DNA of 64,000 nt from Spisula solida (taxonomy: Eukaryota; Mollusca; Bivalvia; Venerida; Mactridae), in contig OX365952.1 in NCBI GenBank assembly GCA_947247005.1, positions 42,822,722 to 42,886,721 on the forward strand. Reading direction: 5' to 3'. This document shows, one piece after another, positions 59,559-64,000 of this stretch (its first letter is position 1; the number at the start of each line of letters is the position of its first letter). Under the pieces are notes generated by a model. The model searched no databases. It saw only the letters and a program-made list of their open reading frames with translations, and was not told the DNA's origin. The translations under genes were made by a program, and so were the position numbers.

Positions 59559-62500
59559 TTATCGTTTGCTAGTTTTTGTTTTAGGCACAGCTTGATGTGT
59601 AGTTCGAGAATTCTTCCGTTCCTGCTCCTCGATCATTTGAGCGATGTAACGTTGTTGTTTTTTCTCTATATCAGCCTCACTTACTTCCTTTTTATACAAC
59701 ATTTCTTGTTGTTGTAATTTTTTCTCTAGTTTTTCTATTTGTTTATTCTTTTCACTGAGAATTTCATCCTGTGTTTCACACTGACGAGCCATTTCTAAAA
59801 AAAGAACAAGAGATGTTTGTACAGAGCGGCCTATATGCGCAAAGCAATATACCCCCTCATGGAAGATGGGGCTTCAGTGAGGGGGGATAATAACATGTTT
59901 TAATTAATATATAACCAGGCCCTGTGATTATAAAACCTTTTCATGCTCAACTAAACTAAACTTTATAGCACAACAATCAAATCATTTTTACTGGATAAGG
60001 TAATACTATGCTGCTAAGGTTATCCATTTAATATAAAAGTGTCAGTACAACTTTTTTAATCATTTGAAGCTTCAATGCAGAAATTCCCAAATTGGGCAGG
60101 GTTGAGCAAGAATGAAGTTTTGTAATATATGGGCCGGCACACAGTCCCCTGATCCTCTTCGCCATGTTAAGGCCATTTATACGGTTTAGTTGGTACCTAC
60201 TAATTGGATTAAGGTGGAACCACAGAACTAGAATTCATACTTTCACATGTGAAAGGGTCAATATTGGTTATTTAGTTGGTACCTACTAATGCGAGTTATG
60301 ACCCTAACCGTACGCCATAAATATGAACCTCTAAAGCCAATATAGTTTATGCTTAATCAGGTTCAACCTCGTTTCTCAACAATTTATCAGTCACATTCGG
60401 GGATATTGGCCAGATAACAGGAAGGGTTACTGGACCACAGCCATGAAAGGCCTATACAACCAGCCAGCTTGCAAACAAAGAATAACACTAGGTACCTGAA
60501 CATTTGGTCTGCAACTTCATAGTCTTTGATTCCTCCATCAAAGTTTTACTTTTCAATGTAGTTTTCCTGTAAATATGGCAAAAAGTTTGGTAAAAAGCAA
60601 ATGTACATAGGTAGATCTTATAGTACATTTTGTCAACAATAGGTACATCTTATAGCACATTTGTTACTAATTTTCAGAAATTAAAACTGGCTTATGAAGC
60701 AAGCATCCAGTTCTTTGGGTGTAAGAACAGCATAACAAATAGCAAATTAGAATAGGTTTTCAGGTCATTTTCAATGTTTTCCAACTAAAACAAGAGTTTG
60801 TAGACCCCACCCCTTGATTCCCATGACTTTGACCAACTGAACCAAAAACACAAAAGGGATCATCTGCATCAGCTGGTCTTGAGCAACTTTGATGGGGGGC
60901 AGAATTATTGTTAAAGCTGCTTACGCTTTATCATGTGACTGTTTTTGTTGTGCTAATTGATCTTGTAAAATATTGATTTCTGTTAAGGCTTCTTCAAGTT
61001 TATCTACAACTTCATTCAATTTCAATCTTGTTTGTGCATGTTCAACTTTCTCCTCCTGAAATAAATAAAATATAAATAACATATAATTATAATAGAAATA
61101 TTTAGATCTTTAAATATTTTTCTTTTTCAATATTGTTATGTTCCTCTAGTCACCAGTATTGTATGGAGATTACCCAGTTATATTATCCTTACTGCGGGGG
61201 ATCCAGCAGTTACCTGGGATTGCATGACTATGCTGAGTATGAAGCAAGATACACTTTTTTTGTCGCGAGAGTTTTATTTTCACTAATATTTAAGGATGTT
61301 CACACGCAAAATAATTATTCTTGCTTAAACTTCTAATACAAATCGGGAATTGGACATTGTCAACGATATAAATTCAAAAATCTTGCGAACAAAAACAACT
61401 TGAAATTTTAAAAAAAAAATGTGAAAATAAAAGTTACGCAAAAATTAAGTGATCTACAATAGTTATACCAGTACCATTTTCAATAACTTTGTGGTATGTT
61501 GTGGCCATGGGTCGAACCCAGGACCGCTCCCACTCTTAAGTGAACACTCAACCACCAGGCTATTGAGGCAGGTACAGAACCGACGTAGGTTTTTCAGTAA
61601 AATAATTATATAAATTATAATCTAACATAGTCACATGAAATAAAATCTGATCTACAAAATTAATTAGCGTACACACAAATCAGCAAATTCTATGATCATA
61701 ACATTTGCTCCATTTTCTTGGATAAGGGAGTGGGCAAAGTTTCCCAAATAATAGAATTTGTTCACATACAGTATCATGTCAGAAACAGAAAATGCAAAAA
61801 AGCGTAAGTCAACAGCCTGGTTATGCAAGTTTAATGCAAAATATCAGTTTTAGGGGCAGATAACTCAAAGACAAAGCAATTCTGGTGACCTTCGCAGTCA
61901 CATTGACTGTTTTGCATTTTAAGATGTCTTCAATTATAGTACTGTATTCAGATTATACACGAAGTTAAGAAAACATCCTATTATTGAGAAAAAATTTACA
62001 CAAAACTGCAGCATTAATTTGCCCTCAACCTTTAGTTTTGATGAAAACAGTTTATGAACTTTGTTTAATACAACAAGTATATGAATTTTATGTTGGTATT
62101 TACGTCTCATCATGTCAATGCTATGAAGTCTTTTCAAAGTTTTGAATCCAAGATCTTTGACAGAATGTTTCATTTACTCTCACAGGAAACTAAATCTAAT
62201 TATCAAAATGATTGATTCATTTTCACTGATAAATCTCGGGACAAATTTTGAAAGAATACATAGTAAATTTGTATTGGTCATACCTCTAATTGTTCGACAG
62301 CTAATTCATAATGATCTCTGGGAACATAATCACTTCTCAGACTTTCCTATAAAATATACAAAATATGCTTAAACCAGTGAGCCAACATAAATCTACTTAA
62401 TCATTATTAATAGCCCTGCGAAAGGGCTGAATTTGTATTTCAGTAAAACAAATGATCTTTACAATAAAACAATCAAACTATACTGTTTCAAGCAGAGTTT

Positions 62501-63881
62501 GGAACCAACATCTTTCAATACCAACATCATTCAGTACCAACATCTTTCAGTACCAACATCGATCAGTACCAACATTGCTCAGTACAAACATTGTCGAGTA
62601 CTAACATCTTCCAGTACCAACATCATTCAGTACAAACATCTTCAAGTACAAACATCTTTCAGTACAAACATCATTCAGTACCAACATTGCTCAGTACAAA
62701 CATCTTTCAGTACCAACATTGCTCAGTACCAACATCTTTTAGTACCAACATTGCTCAGTACCAACATTGCTCAGTACCAACATCTTTTAGTACCAACATT
62801 GCTCAGTACAAACATCTTTCAGTACCAACATTGCTCAGTACCAACATCATTCGGAAATACTATACACTGATACAAGTTAATTGAAATGACTGATAAATAA
62901 AAACTAACTATTAAGGACTTTCATATGGGTGTGTAAATTCCCCGTTTAAAAAATTGTACATATAAATCAATGTGAAATACAATGTTTATATTAATAATTA
63001 CTGTTATGCACATTTGTATAAATTTTTAAATTATTTAATTTAATATTTTAATTACCTGTAGAGAACTGAGCTCAGTTTCATATTGATCTTTAGACACAAA
63101 ATTGTCTCTCATACTTTCATTCTGCAGGGATACCTGGAATACAAATCAATCTTCATAAAACACTTAATATCACATTGACCATTCCAAACAATAACTGTCA
63201 TTTCATGAAATGATCATCGTCAAAGACCTTGGACTACAGATTTTCAAACTTGCAAAGTCGTTGGCACATATGACTAGAGTATTATAAGTAGAAATGGCAA
63301 AATATGAACACTTTAAACCAAAACAACCTTTTTTAATAATTCCCAATTTTGCGAAGTGGTGCACTAAAATTTCCCAATTTGAAAGGCACAGGCTTTGATT
63401 TGCAACGACCTTGTACATAGTCATTTCATTTGCGACAATACCCCAGAGTGGGCCCTGCAAATTACTCGGAAGAAGAAGAAGAAGGCTGTTCTATTTTGTT
63501 GAAGAAAAACCACTGATGACAACCAATACGTCCAACAGTATACGTTCACGGAATGAACACACTGTAAAAGAAGACCGGATATTAACAGAATATGTCAAAA
63601 AGAAGGTTAACTTTTTTAAAACAAAAAGGACATTAAAAAAAAAAGTTGACAATCCCCCCCCCCCCCCCTCCAGGCAGGAGACACGTCTCGACTTGAAAAC
63701 AATAGAACAACACAGTTATTTGAAAGAAATGTAAGAGATAACAATTAAATATGTATACATCATGTTCAAGTCTAGCAACTCTGGCTTTTTGGATAGCAAT
63801 CAAGTCTTGTAATTGTTTCTGGACGACAATATGTGATGGAATAGGCGAATATTCGGTCGAATTATCGTCGGAGTCCGCCAT
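59559..63881 (-). CDS. SPATA24: SPATA24-like coiled-coil protein, six exons, 233 aa
   Basis: Exons in order: 63881-63759 (ATG, 41 codons), 63133-63056, 62346-62284, 61055-60925, 60566-60496, 59794-59559. All five introns are GT-AG and the phases join exactly (0, 0, 0, 2, 1) to 702 nt including the stop. The protein begins MADSDDNSTEYSPIP and is then almost wholly coiled coil, with QKQLQDLIAIQKARVARLEH, NFVSKDQYE, EEKVEHAQT and KCSEMARQCETQDEIL, and it ends in a basic tail. Order and motifs (NFVSK, EEK..HA.T, TKC.E, Q.ILS.K, RYIAQ) match vertebrate SPATA24, which is about 205 residues. That protein is a testis-expressed coiled-coil factor, also described as a partner of the TBP-like factor TRF2. 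Exon 3 looks like a duplicate of exon 2. The start is fixed by exon 1. The window holds only about 120 bp of 5' flank. Confidence 0.85.
61500..61574 (-). repeat. tRNA-derived SINE head in a SPATA24 intron
   Basis: The reverse complement reads GCCTCAATAGCCTGGTGGTT, then GAGTGTTCACTTAAGAGTGG and GTCCTGGGTTCGACCC: A-box- and B-box-like stretches as in the other SINE heads. It lies in the intron between exons 3 and 4. Confidence 0.65.
62504..62851 (+). repeat. 16-bp minisatellite in a SPATA24 intron
   Basis: About 22 head-to-tail copies of CAGTACCAACATCTTT with TTGCT and CATT variants at the 3' part, in the intron between exons 2 and 3. A 16-bp unit gives a 16-residue period in every frame without stops, which explains the long overlapping plus-strand frames here (62433-62884). 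Confidence 0.93.
63654..63668 (+). repeat. Poly-C run
   Basis: Fifteen consecutive C in the first SPATA24 intron, close to a run of A. A likely site of length variation or sequencing error. Confidence 0.9.
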
Positions 63882-64000
63882 ATTTGTTTACAGTAAGGGA
63901 GATAACTCAAAGTCATGACTAAAGATCAGTGACCGTACTATTCCGTTAATAACAGCGTTTACTTCCCTTTGTGATGATTACCATAATTTCAATAGTGATC
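63882..64000 (-). promoter_or_regulatory. 5' flank of SPATA24
   Basis: The last 119 bp of the window lie upstream of the ATG and must hold 5' UTR or proximal promoter. A GGGAGATAACT motif is present just upstream of the start. No TATA box is evident. Assignment is by position only. Confidence 0.3.

Noticed and set aside
62433..62884. 145- and 97-codon frames rich in QYQH, SVPTSF and TNI
   Set aside because: A 16-bp tandem repeat without stops gives long frames in all phases; it lies in an intron of the minus-strand gene.
63411..63734. 107-codon plus-strand frame with a proline run
   Set aside because: It lies in the first intron of SPATA24, and the proline run is the poly-C tract; no support as a gene.

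Overview
The window reads as nuclear DNA of a mollusc, most likely a bivalve. It is AT-rich, gene-poor, has introns with GT/AG borders, and is full of retrotransposons, tRNA-derived SINEs, foldback elements and minisatellites, including dispersed repeats with (GGAC)n tracts and GTGAGCTAAA ends that I associate with mollusc genomes. The taxon is inferred, not shown directly. There are no prokaryotic operons, CRISPR arrays or rRNA genes.

Layout. 1-870: dispersed repeats and a large palindromic element (271-838). 870-12.9 kb: mostly featureless AT-rich DNA with a small MITE (3276-3477), a decayed non-LTR retrotransposon (7.78-8.99 kb) and two tRNA-like units (9.66-10.02 kb). 13.3-14.9 kb: a broken biogenic-amine receptor copy of the invertebrate D1-like dopamine class (Dop1R2/DAMB type), frameshifted and ended by a mobile repeat called R here. 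16.2-54.2 kb: two direct tandem copies of a roughly 12-kb non-coding unit (block 1, 16226-36045; block 2, 36330-54175), itself made of smaller related units. Each block was later hit by different insertions. Block 1 has a young BEL/Pao LTR retrotransposon (29903-35107, 410-bp LTRs, CTGCC target duplication), a LINE fragment (27.49-29.3 kb) and a 237-bp R-bearing insert. Block 2 has a 5'-truncated L1/Tx1-like LINE (40579-44729, 13-bp target duplication) and a 530-bp insert. Each block supplies the empty or near-empty site for the other's insertions.

54.2-57.0 kb: a complete foldback-type DNA element with inverted repeats of about 330 bp, a 9-bp target duplication and an interior made almost wholly of satellite derived from its own ends. 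57.16-57.73 kb: a second copy of the palindromic element seen at 271-838. 57.9-58.1 kb: a tRNA-derived SINE.

59.3-63.9 kb, minus strand: the one gene that looks intact, a six-exon, 233-residue coiled-coil protein recognised as SPATA24. It has an apparent duplicated exon and a 16-bp minisatellite in one intron. Apart from this gene, the coding capacity of the window belongs to mobile elements or decayed copies. The main interest is the structure and recent history of the repeats.
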